64,000 nucleotides of DNA from Ancylobacter vacuolatus (GCF_030813595.1 NZ_JAUSUH010000012.1:1-64000), one strand, 5' to 3'; shown: positions 8,856 through 18,114, counted from the first letter of the stretch. Numbers and translations are program-made. Notes: generated by a model from the letters alone, not told the origin.

Positions 8856-9829
8856 TACCCGCCTGGGTCGGCGGGTGAAGGCGCACGGCCATAATGGGCA
8901 TGATAGGCCCGCGCAAAGCTTGAATAGCCTTCATAGCCGATGCGTCGGGCGACCTCGCTGATCGAGAGCTCGCCGCCGCGCAGCAGGTCCTGCGCCCGCT
9001 CCATGCGAAGGGTTTGCGCATAGGCGTGGGGCGTGACGCCGAAGACATCGCGGAAGCCCCGGGTCAGCTCATTGCGGTTCAGCCCGACGCGACGTACGAG
9101 TTGCTCGATGGTCGGGGGATCGCCGAGTTCGCGTCGGTAGATTTCCGCCGCCATCTCGATCGCCTTCAGCTTCGCGTGCTCGGTGATGAGCCGCGGCGCG
9201 GCGCGCAGGCGCAGACCGTGCAGTTGGGAGACGACATCGCAGATGATCTCGACGGTTTTCGCCCCGACGAAAATGCCGCGCAGCGGCTCGGGATAGCGGC
9301 AGGAGACGATCTGGTCCACCAGGCCGATACCGGCCTGCGACAGCGGCAACGACAGCACGTCCGGTGTCCCTTCCCGTGAAAGGAAGATCGGCCGGTAGAC
9401 CGGCGGCACCCGCGCGATGTCGAGCCCGTAACGGTCGATGAAATGCCGCCGATCGCAGACGATGAGGACGCCGCGCAGCCGTGCGCCGGCATCGCTGCCG
9501 GACACCGACAAGGGGACATTGCTGACCTGCAGCATGTGCGGACTGATGAGGTCCATGCGCTGGCCGATCCATCGGCTGTAGCGGCCGACAAGGGTGGCCT
9601 GGATGCACACGAGGTCGGCCCGCGCCATCTTCAGGCTGTAGGGATCCCCGACCTCGAAGTTCATCACGTGGAGCAGGGTGAACGCGTCGATGCGGCGATA
9701 GCCATGCTCCTTGGCGCGGAACACCCCATCGACATTTCCCAGCACTTTGCCGGAGGGCACGAACTCGCCGATGCCGAGGCCGGATTGCACCGCGCGAAAA
9801 TCCAGCTCCAGCTTGTGTCGCGCGGGCAT
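8855..9829 (-). CDS. AraC-family transcriptional regulator
   Basis: A 324-residue regulator with a C-terminal double HTH (about residues 225-315): the first helix pair includes TIEQLVRRVGLNRNELTRGF and the second the segment ISEVARRIGYEGYSSFARAY, a very typical AraC signature. The N-terminal ~210 residues form a sensing region unlike the sugar-binding cupin type. It is transcribed away from a second AraC-type gene, sharing an upstream region of about 145 bp (9830-9973). The nearest transport gene is the MHS carrier, convergent with it, which could be its target; this is inference only. Confidence 0.88.
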   Translation of the reverse strand: MPARHKLELDFRAVQSGLGIGEFVPSGKVLGNVDGVFRAKEHGYRRIDAFTLLHVMNFEVGDPYSLKMARADLVCIQATLVGRYSRWIGQRMDLISPHMLQVSNVPLSVSGSDAGARLRGVLIVCDRRHFIDRYGLDIARVPPVYRPIFLSREGTPDVLSLPLSQAGIGLVDQIVSCRYPEPLRGIFVGAKTVEIICDVVSQLHGLRLRAAPRLITEHAKLKAIEMAAEIYRRELGDPPTIEQLVRRVGLNRNELTRGFRDVFGVTPHAYAQTLRMERAQDLLRGGELSISEVARRIGYEGYSSFARAYHAHYGRAPSPADPGG

Positions 9830-9973
9830 GGCCTGCGTTCTTTCCAGCGGTATCAGGCGGCAGTCGGCAAAGAGGGCGACCTTCGTCGCGGGCTTTGCCA
9901 GCGTCGAAGACTATCGCGTCCTTTCACGGGCTATGTCGAGTCGTCACGCCCGCCTGTGAGGCGGCATCGCAAC

Positions 9974-11032
9974 GTGCGAGCGAGCGTCATCCAGAAGCTG
10001 TTGTCCAACCGAACGACCCGCGTGCACCCGATCCTGTTTACCACCGCCGACCTGCCGCCGCGCGAGCAGTTCGAGGCGTTCCGTGCCGCCCATGAGGCGA
10101 TTGTGGACATATGGTCGGACGTGGACGGGCAGGCCTCCTTCGCCATGTCGCAGCGCATCTGGCCGCTCGGCCGCCTCGTGCTCACCAGCACGAGCCTGCC
10201 GCGCAAAGGCCATCCCGTGCGCTGGACGCATTGGCGGAAGGGCGTGCTCGATCACTGGTACGTCGTGCTGCCGTGCAGCTTCGACGAGGGGCAGCCGGCG
10301 CATCAGCGGCCGGAAGCACGGCCTCTCATTCACTCGCTGGCGCGGCCACTCACCACTGAGATCGAGGATGACGGCGCGCTGACCTTGTTCGTCCCGCGCG
10401 ACCTGCTGGCCGGCTCCTGTCTCGACAACCTCCTTGACGTGCCGCTCGACACTGGCCTCGGGGCGCTGCTGGCCGACCTGATGCTGGCGCTCGACCGTCG
10501 GCTTCCGCTGGTCGAGCCTTACGAACTCGATCACATTACCGAGGCGGCGCGCTGCTTCCTCGACGCCTGCGCACGACCCTCCCGCGACCGCTTGGCGCAG
10601 GCGCAGGCGCCGATCGACCTTGCCCTGCTTGAACGGGCACGGCGGCGGATCCGGCGCCGGCTGACCGAGCCGCAACTGAGCCCTGAGGCAATCTGCAAGG
10701 ATCTCGGCGTATCGCGCTCGCGCCTCTACCGTCTGTTCGAACCGATCGGCGGCATATCGGCCTATGTGCGACGGCAGCGGCTGCTGGCGGCGCGGCACGC
10801 GCTGCTGGACCCGCTGGATGTCCGCCCCATCACGCTCATCGCCGAGCAATGGTCCTTCACCGATGCGTCCGTGTTCAGCCGTGCCTTCCGCAAGGAGTTC
10901 GGGATCTCGCCCAAGCAGGCGCGCGAGACCGGCCGGATCGGCCTGCGGGGAACAGGCGGCTTCGAGGGGAGCGGCATGGTCTCCGGCAATATGCCGAGCC
11001 TCGCCGAACTGCTCCGCTGGCTCGCCGCCTAG
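9974..11032 (+). CDS. AraC-family regulator with AraC-binding-like N-terminus
   Basis: A 352-residue regulator. Residues ~30-190 resemble the AraC-binding-like domain (PF14525 type) with the opening PPREQFEAFRAAH. The C-terminal ~100 residues contain the AraC double HTH: an ICKDLGVSRSRLYRLFEPIGG segment, then TLIAEQWSFTDASVFSRAFR. The start is uncertain: GTG 9974 has GAGGCGG upstream, while GTG 10022 would shorten the protein by 16 residues. It is divergent from the other AraC gene. The target is unknown; the arginine deiminase operon begins about 340 bp downstream and is a candidate. Confidence 0.8.
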   Translation: MRASVIQKLLSNRTTRVHPILFTTADLPPREQFEAFRAAHEAIVDIWSDVDGQASFAMSQRIWPLGRLVLTSTSLPRKGHPVRWTHWRKGVLDHWYVVLPCSFDEGQPAHQRPEARPLIHSLARPLTTEIEDDGALTLFVPRDLLAGSCLDNLLDVPLDTGLGALLADLMLALDRRLPLVEPYELDHITEAARCFLDACARPSRDRLAQAQAPIDLALLERARRRIRRRLTEPQLSPEAICKDLGVSRSRLYRLFEPIGGISAYVRRQRLLAARHALLDPLDVRPITLIAEQWSFTDASVFSRAFRKEFGISPKQARETGRIGLRGTGGFEGSGMVSGNMPSLAELLRWLAA

Positions 11033-11375
11033 CCGTGGTTTTCGGGGAAGTTGTTCATCGCCCGTGAGCGCCTGAGCGTCGTTGTTGCGATCCGCTTGCA
11101 CGTGCGCGGAAAAATCGGCTGTCCAGGCTCAGCATCTCCGCCTCACCCGACACAGAGTTCATGTGGCACTTGCGAACAAAACCCAGGCTTTATTTGCCAG
11201 TTGAGCTCGTTTTTCCTTCGCATGTGCAGCATGTTGGGGATCTGGCTCTTTGCGGTAAAAGCCGTAAGATTGGGATTGCAGGCCAACAATTGGGACGTCT
11301 GGCCCATTTATGGGAATGACTGCTGGTCTATAGGGTTGAACGCACCACGCTTCCTCCTTTTCCAAGAGGCGCAAC
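11033..11375 (+). other. Intergenic leader upstream of the arc operon
   Basis: A 343-bp gap holds no convincing gene. It is clearly less GC-rich than its flanks from about 11150 to 11340, as expected for a promoter. A ribosome site (AAGAGG, 11364-11369) precedes arcD. I looked for an Fnr/Anr-type TTGAT-N4-ATCAA box, which often drives this pathway, and did not find one. Confidence 0.4.
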
Positions 11376-12812
11376 ATGGCTAACAGCTCCGCTGGCAAGC
11401 TCTCGCTTCCCGCCCTGACCGCGGTGGTGGTGGGCTCCATGGTCGGCGCCGGCATCTTCAACCTGCCGGGCCGCTTCGCCACCGCGACAGGCCCTTTTGG
11501 CGCCATCATCGCCTGGGCGATTGCCGGAACCGGCATGTATATGCTGGCGCGGGTGTTCCAGGCCTTGGCGGAGAAGCGGCCCGACATCGACGCCGGCGTC
11601 TTCGCTTACGCCAAGGCGGGCTTCGGCGACTATATGGGCTTCCTGTCGGCGTTCGGTTACTGGCTCGGAAGCTGTCTTGGCAACGTGTTCTACTGGGTGC
11701 TGATCGGCTCGACGCTCGGGCGTTTCTTTCCCGATATCTTCGGCGACGGCAGTACCGCGACCGCGATCATCGTCTCGCTGGTTGGCATCTGGGCCTTTCA
11801 TTTCATGATCCTGCGCGGCATCGAGCAGGCGACGGTGATCAACACCATCGTCACCATCGCCAAGATCGTGCCGCTGATCGTGGCGATCCTCGCCTTCGTG
11901 TTCTTCTTCAACTACGCGCAGTTCTCGGAGAACTTCTTCGGCGGCGTGGACATGCCGGAAAAGACGCTGCTGGCGCAGGTGCGCGACACCATGCTGATCA
12001 CCGTCTTCGTGTTCCTTGGCATCGAAGGCGCGAGCGTCTATTCGCGCTACGCCAAGAAACGCTCGGATGTCGGCACCGCCACCATCCTCGGCTTTGTCGC
12101 CGTTACCGGCCTGATGGTGGCGGTGACGCTGCTGCCCTATGCCACCGCGCCGCGCGCGGCGATTGCCGGGGTCGCCAACCCGTCGCTCGCGGGAGCGCTG
12201 GAACTCGTCGTCGGGCACTGGGGAGCGGTGTTCATCTCCATCGGCGTGCTGGTCTCCGTCCTCGGGGCCTATCTTGCCTGGTCGCTGATCTGCGCGGAGG
12301 TGCTGTTCGCGGCTGCCAAGTCGCAGGACATGCCGAAGCTGTTCGCGGCGCAGAACGGCAACCGCGTGCCCGCCAACGCGCTGTGGCTGACCAATGGCGT
12401 CGTCTCGGCCTTCGTCGTCTCGACCTACTGGTCGCGCGACGCCTTCAACTTCATGCTCGACATGACCAGCGTGACGGCGCTGCTGCCCTATCTGCTGGTC
12501 GCGGGCTACGGCGTGCTGCTGGCGCGCAGCGGGGTCGGCTACGAGACCACCCCGCAGGAGCGCGGCCGCGACCAGATCATCGCCTGGATCGCCGTGATCT
12601 ACACCCTGTTCATGTTCGTCGCCGCCGGCCTGAAATACGTGCTGCTGGTGGCCGTGCTGTTCGTGCCCGGCACCCTTCTTCTCTACTTCTGGGCCCGGCG
12701 CGAGCAGAAGGCGCGCGTGTTCACCAGGGCCGAGATGCTGGTCTTCGCCATCACGCTCGTGGCCGCCGCCATCGGCACCTATGGCCTTCTCACCGGCACC
12801 ATCACCCACTGA
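11376..12812 (+). CDS. arcD: Arginine/ornithine (or citrulline) antiporter, ArcD type
   Basis: A 478-residue inner-membrane protein of the basic amino acid/polyamine antiporter family with about 12 helices. The N-terminal segment GSMVGAGIFNLP is the conserved substrate-site helix of APC transporters, and RPDIDAGVFAYAKAGFG is typical of ArcD. Known members exchange external arginine for internal ornithine or citrulline. It stands directly before arcA (21-bp gap), and a second antiporter of the same family follows arcA. ATG 11376 has AAGAGG 7 bp upstream. The family is clear; which product it exports cannot be read from sequence. Confidence 0.9.
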   Translation: MANSSAGKLSLPALTAVVVGSMVGAGIFNLPGRFATATGPFGAIIAWAIAGTGMYMLARVFQALAEKRPDIDAGVFAYAKAGFGDYMGFLSAFGYWLGSCLGNVFYWVLIGSTLGRFFPDIFGDGSTATAIIVSLVGIWAFHFMILRGIEQATVINTIVTIAKIVPLIVAILAFVFFFNYAQFSENFFGGVDMPEKTLLAQVRDTMLITVFVFLGIEGASVYSRYAKKRSDVGTATILGFVAVTGLMVAVTLLPYATAPRAAIAGVANPSLAGALELVVGHWGAVFISIGVLVSVLGAYLAWSLICAEVLFAAAKSQDMPKLFAAQNGNRVPANALWLTNGVVSAFVVSTYWSRDAFNFMLDMTSVTALLPYLLVAGYGVLLARSGVGYETTPQERGRDQIIAWIAVIYTLFMFVAAGLKYVLLVAVLFVPGTLLLYFWARREQKARVFTRAEMLVFAITLVAAAIGTYGLLTGTITH

Positions 12813-12833
12813 TCGACCAGACATAGGAGCCTC

Positions 12834-14075
12834 ATGATGGAATCCCCCTTCGGTGTGCATTCCGAGGTCGGCCAGCTGCGCAAGGTCATGGTGTGCGCGC
12901 CCGGCCGCGCCCATCAAAGGCTGACGCCCAGCAATTGCGACCAGTTGCTGTTCGACGATGTGCTGTGGGTCGACGTCGCCAAGCGCGACCATTTCGACTT
13001 CATCACCAAGATGCGCGACCGCGGCATCGAGGTCGTCGAAATGCACAATCTGCTGACCGAGACAGTCGCCATCCCCGAGGCACGGGCCTGGATTCTCGAC
13101 CATCAGGTGGTGCCGAACACGATCGGGGTCGGCTTTGTCGACGAGGTGCGTTCCTATCTCGACGGCCTGCCCAACCGCCAGCTGGCCGAGACCCTGATCG
13201 GCGGTCTCTCCACCTATGAATTTCCCGAGACCATCGGCGGCGAAACGCTGGCGCTGATCCGCGACGCGGCCGGCGTGAACGAATATCTGCTGCCGCCGCT
13301 GCCGAACACGCTCTACACCCGCGACACCACCTGCTGGATTTATGGCGGCGTGACGCAGAACCCGCTCTACTGGCCGGCGCGGCATGAGGAAACCATCCTC
13401 ACCACCTCGATCTACAAGTTTCACCCGGACTTCGCCGGCAAGGTGAAGGTGTGGTGGGGCGACCCGACCAAGGATTGGGGCCTTGCCACGCTGGAAGGCG
13501 GCGACGTGATGCCGATCGGCAAGGGCAACGTGCTGATCGGCATGAGCGAGCGGACCTCGCGCCAGGCCATCAGTCAGCTGGCCGCCGCGCTGTTCGCGCA
13601 GGGCGCCGCCGAGCGTGTGATCATCGCCGCCATGCCGAAGCTGCGCGCGGCGATGCATCTCGACACGGTGTTCACCTTCGCCGACCGCGACTGCGTGCTG
13701 CTCTATCCTGACATTGTCGACAAGATCGACTGCTTCTCCTATCGCCCGGACGGCAAGGGCGGCGTCGAGCTGCACAAGGACAAGGGTGGCCTTGTCGAGA
13801 CGGTGCGCGAGGCGCTTGGCCTGAAGGACATGCGGGTCGTCCAGACCGGCGGCAATGACTATATGCGCGAGCGCACGCAGTGGGATTCCGGCGCCAACCT
13901 TGTCTGCGCCTCGCCGGGCGTCGTATTCGCCTATGATCGCAACACCTACGCCAATACGCTGCTGCGCAAGGCCGGCATCGAGGTCATCACCATTGACGGT
14001 TCCGAACTCGGGCGCGGGCGTGGCGGCGGGCATTGCATGACGTGCCCGATCATTCGCGACGCGGTGGACTACTGA
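12834..14075 (+). CDS. arcA: Arginine deiminase
   Basis: A 413-residue cytoplasmic enzyme converting arginine to citrulline and ammonia. Full-length match to bacterial arginine deiminases: the segment [20 protein letters not shown] at the start, the TRD motif with Asp164, the His275-x-Asp277 pair in MHLDTVFTF, and the nucleophile Cys401 in [14 protein letters not shown] at 12824-12828 precedes ATG 12834; the second ATG (12837) is equally possible. It lies between two ArcD-type antiporters. Neither ornithine carbamoyltransferase (arcB) nor carbamate kinase (arcC) is present in the window, so ATP formation would depend on genes elsewhere, or the set may serve ammonia release or citrulline export. 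Confidence 0.96.
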   Translation: MMESPFGVHSEVGQLRKVMVCAPGRAHQRLTPSNCDQLLFDDVLWVDVAKRDHFDFITKMRDRGIEVVEMHNLLTETVAIPEARAWILDHQVVPNTIGVGFVDEVRSYLDGLPNRQLAETLIGGLSTYEFPETIGGETLALIRDAAGVNEYLLPPLPNTLYTRDTTCWIYGGVTQNPLYWPARHEETILTTSIYKFHPDFAGKVKVWWGDPTKDWGLATLEGGDVMPIGKGNVLIGMSERTSRQAISQLAAALFAQGAAERVIIAAMPKLRAAMHLDTVFTFADRDCVLLYPDIVDKIDCFSYRPDGKGGVELHKDKGGLVETVREALGLKDMRVVQTGGNDYMRERTQWDSGANLVCASPGVVFAYDRNTYANTLLRKAGIEVITIDGSELGRGRGGGHCMTCPIIRDAVDY

Positions 14076-14225
14076 TCGCGGCGCACCGCGCTCGTCCCGG
14101 CGGCGAGAGGGCCGCGACGAGGGCCCCTCGACGCTCGGCAGCCGCGCATCCTTCCGTGCCCGCAGGCGCAGGCCGTTGCCGATGGGGTGAGGGCAGGGCG
14201 CACCCACACGACTCCAGGCGCACCC

Positions 14226-15650
14226 ATGACCTCGCCCACGCCGCAGACCTTCGCCTTGCCGACGCTGACCGCCATGGTCGTGGGTTCCATGGTCGGTGCC
14301 GGCATCTTCTCGCTGCCGCAGACCTTCGGGCGTGTCACTGGCGGCCTCGGTGCGCTTATCGCCTGGGCCATCGCCGGCGGCGGCATGCTGATGCTCGCCT
14401 TCGTGTTCCAGACCCTGTCGCGTCGCAAGCCCGATCTCGATGCCGGCGTATTCGCCTATGCCAAGGACGGCTTCGGGAATTATCTCGGCTTCGCCTCGGC
14501 GCTCGGCTACTGGACGGTGTGCTGCCTCGGCAACGTGTCCTATTGGGTGCTGATCAAGTCGACGCTCGGCGCGCTGTTCCCGATCTTCGGCGATGGCAAC
14601 ACCGTCATCGCCGTGGCGGTCTCTTCGGTCGGCGTGTGGACCGTGCATTTTCTCATCCTGCGCGGCGTGCGCGAGGCGGCGGCACTCAACACCCTCGTCA
14701 CCGTCGCCAAGATCATTCCGATCTTGATGTTCCTCGTTTTCGTCGGCTTCGGTTTCAAGGCCGACATCTTCGCCGCGAACTTCTGGGGCGGTCCGGACGC
14801 CGGCAGCCTGTTCGACCAGGTGCGGGGCACGATGCTGGTCACGGTCTTCGTCTTCGTCGGCATTGAAGGCGCCAGCGTCTATTCACGTTATGCGCGCCGG
14901 CGCTCGGATGTCGGCCTCGCCACGCTGCTGGGCTTTGTCGGCGTGTTGTGCCTGCTCGTTCTGGTGACGATGCTGTCCTATGGCGTGCTGCTGCGCCCCG
15001 ATCTCGCGGCCCTGCGCAACCCCTCCATGGCGGGCGTGCTGCAGGCCGTTGTCGGCCCCTGGGGGGCGGTGTTCATCTCCGTCGGGCTCATCGTCTCGGT
15101 GCTCGGCGCCTATCTCTCATGGTCCCTGCTGGCTGCCGAAGTGCTGTTCTCGGCCGCACGGATGGAAACCATGCCGGCCTTTCTCGGGGCCGAGAACCGC
15201 AACAAGGTGCCCTTCGCGGCGCTGTGGCTGACCAATCTTCTGGTGCAGGTCTTTCTCATCCTGACGCTGTTCGCCGAGCAGGCCTTCCTGCTGGCGCTCA
15301 AGCTCACCTCGTCGATGATCCTGCTGCCCTATCTTCTGGTCGCGGCCTATGCGCTGAAACTGGCGTGGAGCGGCGCCACCTATGCTGAGAAGCCCAAGGG
15401 CCGCGCGGGCGATCTGGTGCGCGCCGGTCTCGCCACGCTCTACACCGTCGGGCTGATCTATGCCGGCGGACTGAAGTTCCTGCTGCTGTCGCTGGTGATC
15501 TATGCGCCGGGAACTGCCCTCTTCATCCTGGCGCAGCGCGAGCGCGGCCAGCCCATTTTCACACCCGTCGAACGTCTGCTGTTCGCCTTCGCCGTCGCGG
15601 GGGCGGCCCTGGCGATCTTCGGCCTGGCAACCGGGCGCATCAGCGTGTGA
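14226..15650 (+). CDS. arcD: Second ArcD-type amino acid antiporter
   Basis: A 474-residue APC-superfamily transporter, clearly paralogous to the product of 11376-12812 (shared GSMVGAGIFSLP, KPDLDAGVFAYAKDGFG and IEGASVYSRYARRRSDVG blocks in the same order). It follows arcA after 150 bp. I chose ATG 14226 because the in-frame upstream extension lacks homology and begins in the gap. Two antiporters around one deiminase suggests split duties, for example arginine/ornithine and arginine/citrulline exchange; that is inference. Confidence 0.88.
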   Translation: MTSPTPQTFALPTLTAMVVGSMVGAGIFSLPQTFGRVTGGLGALIAWAIAGGGMLMLAFVFQTLSRRKPDLDAGVFAYAKDGFGNYLGFASALGYWTVCCLGNVSYWVLIKSTLGALFPIFGDGNTVIAVAVSSVGVWTVHFLILRGVREAAALNTLVTVAKIIPILMFLVFVGFGFKADIFAANFWGGPDAGSLFDQVRGTMLVTVFVFVGIEGASVYSRYARRRSDVGLATLLGFVGVLCLLVLVTMLSYGVLLRPDLAALRNPSMAGVLQAVVGPWGAVFISVGLIVSVLGAYLSWSLLAAEVLFSAARMETMPAFLGAENRNKVPFAALWLTNLLVQVFLILTLFAEQAFLLALKLTSSMILLPYLLVAAYALKLAWSGATYAEKPKGRAGDLVRAGLATLYTVGLIYAGGLKFLLLSLVIYAPGTALFILAQRERGQPIFTPVERLLFAFAVAGAALAIFGLATGRISV

Positions 15651-15785
15651 GCTCGACGACGATCGGCGAAAGCCCGGATGCGCGAGAAGGCTGTTCGCCG
15701 GGTCACCACACGATCGCGGACATGGTCCGCGCTTTCGGTCCGTCGTCGCACATAAAGCATGGCCGGCAGGAGAGGAGGCAGCATG

Positions 15786-16301
15786 TCAGTGCGACAGGCT
15801 TTTCGTTTTCCGCCATTTCCGCAACCGCCCGCGTGCATTGGCGTAAGGCGATGCCGTGTTGAACTGTATCATCCGGCCCATCGTCCATTTCTCATACCAA
15901 GGACGGCCATATAGATCCCCGTCGCTGCGGGCTTCGATCAGCGACACGATCCGGGCCTTTGCTGCGGCCAGACGCTCGATGAGCTGGAGATAGGGGACGC
16001 CTTCATAATCGCGATAGAATCGCTGAGCGAGGCGGCCCAGCTCGTTCCACTTGAAGCCGGTGTCGGGGAAATCGATCGGCTCGCCTGCCGCGTCTCGGTC
16101 GAGCCATTTCACCACCAGCTCATTCCACCCGACCAGATAGGCGACGAGATTAGCAACGCTCATCTGGGTTTTCTTGGCGTGACCCTCCAGGCTGCATTGA
16201 TCGACGACCAACAGCGGGAAGCTGCTTAACTCGGCAATGAGCTTATCGAAATTTGTATTTATCGCGTTGAGCAGTTCGTCTTTGTTCGTGGGGACAGCCA
16301 T
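15786..16301 (-). CDS. ClbS/DfsB-family four-helix-bundle protein
   Basis: A 171-residue protein matching the ClbS/DfsB (DUF1706) family: the opening VPTNKDELLNAI, a central SVANLVAYLVGWNELVVKW helix, and a C-terminal R-P-W-Y-x-K-W-T-M-G-R-M-I-Q-F-N-T segment. ClbS of colibactin producers protects DNA by hydrolysing the toxin's cyclopropane; DfsB relatives are widespread outside toxin clusters and their role is generally unknown. The gene stands alone, convergent with arcD2 and divergent from the PepSY operon. No colibactin-like cluster is visible here, so a toxin-resistance role is only a possibility. Confidence 0.85.
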   Translation of the reverse strand: MAVPTNKDELLNAINTNFDKLIAELSSFPLLVVDQCSLEGHAKKTQMSVANLVAYLVGWNELVVKWLDRDAAGEPIDFPDTGFKWNELGRLAQRFYRDYEGVPYLQLIERLAAAKARIVSLIEARSDGDLYGRPWYEKWTMGRMIQFNTASPYANARGRLRKWRKTKSLSH

Positions 16302-16495
16302 ATTTTTCTACCCGTGCCCTGCAAATCTCGACGTCTCTTCGCGTCTCGCGGCCGATTTTTGCCCTGTCGCTGAATGGCGAGTTTAGCGAAAGGTCACGTC
16401 TGCGGAATGGGCTGGACCTTGCCTGTTTTCGACAAAATGGCGCCAAGAGAGCGCAGAGCTGTGCATGGGCACTCTCCCTATAGGCGGCGGCTCAG

Positions 16496-16515
16496 CCGAC
16501 AGGTTCCCGACAGGT
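16496..16515 (+). promoter_or_regulatory. Direct repeat CCGACAGGT, 11-bp period, upstream of PepSY operon
   Basis: Two identical 9-mers, CCGACAGGT at 16496-16504 and 16507-16515, are spaced exactly 11 bp apart, about 60-80 bp before the PepSY start. OmpR/PhoB-family regulators bind direct half-sites with about one helical turn between them, and the operon encodes such a regulator at 17437-18114. Autoregulation is therefore likely, by inference. Confidence 0.5.
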
Positions 16516-16575
16516 CGGCGCCGCTAGGTTCCGCTCGATCGCAACACACCGCTGATCTCAACGGAAGGATCTCCC

Positions 16576-16848
16576 ATGCGCTACCTTATCGCCACGCTGA
16601 CGGCTGCCGCCATCCTCGCTCCTGTCGCCGCCTTCGCCGGTCCGGTCTGCACCACCGAGGCCAAAGACAAGTGGATGACCGAAGATGCCATGAAGGCCAA
16701 GGTCACCGAAATGGGCTACCAGAAGATCAAGACGTTCAAGGTCTCTGGAAGCTGCTACGAGATCTACGGCTATACCAAGGACAACAGGAAGGCCGAGGTC
16801 TATTTCAACCCGGTGACCGGCGCTGTCGTGAAGTCCGAGATCGACTGA
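16576..16848 (+). CDS. Small periplasmic PepSY-domain protein
   Basis: A 90-residue exported protein. Signal peptide about 1-21 (ending FA), then a single PepSY domain: an alpha helix (MTEDAMKAKVTEMGYQKIK) and a beta meander ending in the diagnostic A-E-V-Y-F-N-P-V-T-G-A-V-V-K. Two Cys, at about 25 and 60, could form a disulfide. It overlaps the next gene by TGATG (stop 16846-16848, ATG 16848), so it is translationally coupled to a cytochrome b561. PepSY proteins beside b-type cytochromes and two-component systems commonly form a periplasmic sensing or electron-transfer unit. Confidence 0.85.
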   Translation: MRYLIATLTAAAILAPVAAFAGPVCTTEAKDKWMTEDAMKAKVTEMGYQKIKTFKVSGSCYEIYGYTKDNRKAEVYFNPVTGAVVKSEID

Positions 16849-17426
16849 TGTCGCGCCAGACAATGGAGGCCGAGGGCGTCGTTCCCTCGGCCGCTAACGC
16901 GCCAGTGGCAGGCGCAACCGTCCATGTGTGGGACCTCCTGGTCAGGGTGTTCCACTGGACTGTTGTGACCGGCTGCGTCCTCAACCTGTTCATTCTCGAC
17001 GATGGCGAACTTCCCCATGAGGTGGTTGGCTATGCCGTCGCCGTGGCGCTTTCAATCCGGGTGGTCTGGGGCTTTATTGGCACGCGCCATGCGCGCTTTG
17101 CCGATTTTATCCCGACGCCGAAGCGCCTCGCGTCCTATATGTCGGAGTTGGTCAAGGGCCGAGAGCCACGCACTCTCGGCCACAACCCGGCCGGGGCGCT
17201 GATGATGCTGGCCTTGATGGTGCTGCTGGCCGGGGTTTGCGTCACCGGGTGGATGATGGGGCTCGATGCCTTCTGGGGTGAAGAATGGGTGGAGGAGCTG
17301 CACGGCCTTGTTGCGAACAGTATCCTGGTGCTTGCCTTGCTCCATGCGGCGGCCGCTTTATTCGAGAGCTGGCGGCACAGCGAGAATCTTGTCTGGTCCA
17401 TGGTGACGGGGCGAAAGCGCGCATGA
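16848..17426 (+). CDS. Cytochrome b561 / Ni-Fe-hydrogenase-type cytochrome b subunit
   Basis: A 192-residue membrane cytochrome with four predicted helices. Candidate haem ligands are the His in VFHWT (helix 1), the His in GTRHARF (near helix 2), the His in EELHGL and the His in ALLHAAA (helix 4), the pattern of the di-haem b561 family. It should move electrons across or along the inner membrane to a periplasmic partner, most simply the coupled PepSY protein or its client. ATG 16848 is set by the overlap with the PepSY stop. A response regulator gene follows after 10 bp, making one operon. Confidence 0.88.
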   Translation: MSRQTMEAEGVVPSAANAPVAGATVHVWDLLVRVFHWTVVTGCVLNLFILDDGELPHEVVGYAVAVALSIRVVWGFIGTRHARFADFIPTPKRLASYMSELVKGREPRTLGHNPAGALMMLALMVLLAGVCVTGWMMGLDAFWGEEWVEELHGLVANSILVLALLHAAAALFESWRHSENLVWSMVTGRKRA

Positions 17427-17436
17427 GAACGCTGGC

Positions 17437-18114
17437 ATGAGACTGCTTCTCGTCGAGGACAGCGCCCGGCTGCGCGATCTGGTCGGCGAAACCATCCGTG
17501 GCGCCGGCTGGCGGCTCGACGCGGTGGCGACCCGGCTCGATGCCGAGGAAGCGCTCGCCAACCAGCAGTATGACCTGGTGCTGCTCGACCTTGGCCTGCC
17601 CGATGGAGACGGCACCGACATAGTGCGGCAGTTGCGGCGGCGCAAAGACCCGACGCCGGTTCTCATGCTCACGGCGCGGGCCGCCATTGACGAGCGCATC
17701 GCCGGGCTCGATGCCGGTGCCGACGACTACCTGACCAAGCCGTTCAACAATGGCGAACTGCTTGCGCGCGTTCGCGCCCTGCTGCGCCGCGCCCCGCTCT
17801 CCAGCGATCCCGTGCTCGTTGCCGGCGCGCTGAGCTTCGATCCGGCGACGCAGGAGTTCGGCTGCGCCGGCGCCGTCCTGCGACTTGCGCCGCGCGAGCG
17901 CGCCATGCTGGAAATCCTGATGCGCAATGTCGGCCGCGTCACACTCAAGCGCGGGCTGGAGGAAAGACTGTCGGAATACGACGCCGAAGCCAGCGCCAAC
18001 GCCATCGAGGTCTTGCTCTCGCGTTTGCGCCGGAAGCTCGCGCCTTATCCCACGCAGGTTGCCATCGAGACCGTGCGCGGCGTCGGCTATCTGCTGCGCG
18101 AGACCGAAGCGTGA
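17437..18114 (+). CDS. OmpR/PhoB-family response regulator (QseB/PmrA-like)
   Basis: A 225-residue response regulator. The receiver domain (1-115) has the acidic pocket VEDS, phospho-acceptor Asp51 in LLDLGLPDGDG, Thr in MLTARA and the conserved Lys in YLTKPF. The C-terminal winged helix ends with ETVRGVGYLLR. All phosphorylation residues are intact. The stop overlaps the GTG start of the histidine kinase (GTGA). It is the third gene of the PepSY-cytochrome operon, and the 11-bp-period repeat at 16496-16515 is a candidate binding site. Confidence 0.92.
   Translation: MRLLLVEDSARLRDLVGETIRGAGWRLDAVATRLDAEEALANQQYDLVLLDLGLPDGDGTDIVRQLRRRKDPTPVLMLTARAAIDERIAGLDAGADDYLTKPFNNGELLARVRALLRRAPLSSDPVLVAGALSFDPATQEFGCAGAVLRLAPRERAMLEILMRNVGRVTLKRGLEERLSEYDAEASANAIEVLLSRLRRKLAPYPTQVAIETVRGVGYLLRETEA

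Noticed and set aside
11150..11375. An Fnr/Anr-type or sigma-54 promoter before arcD
   Set aside because: No TTGAT-N4-ATCAA box is present. A TGGCAC at about 11163 lacks the properly spaced TTGC partner.
11328..14648. A minus-strand open frame of over 1100 codons opposite arcD and arcA
   Set aside because: It is antisense to clearly conserved genes, rich in Gly, Arg, His and Asp as expected of a shadow frame in GC-rich DNA, and has no domain.
15664..15700. An inverted repeat CGGCGAA/TTCGCCG between arcD2 and the ClbS-like gene
   Set aside because: The stem is only 7 bp with a 23-base loop and no T tract, too weak to call a terminator.
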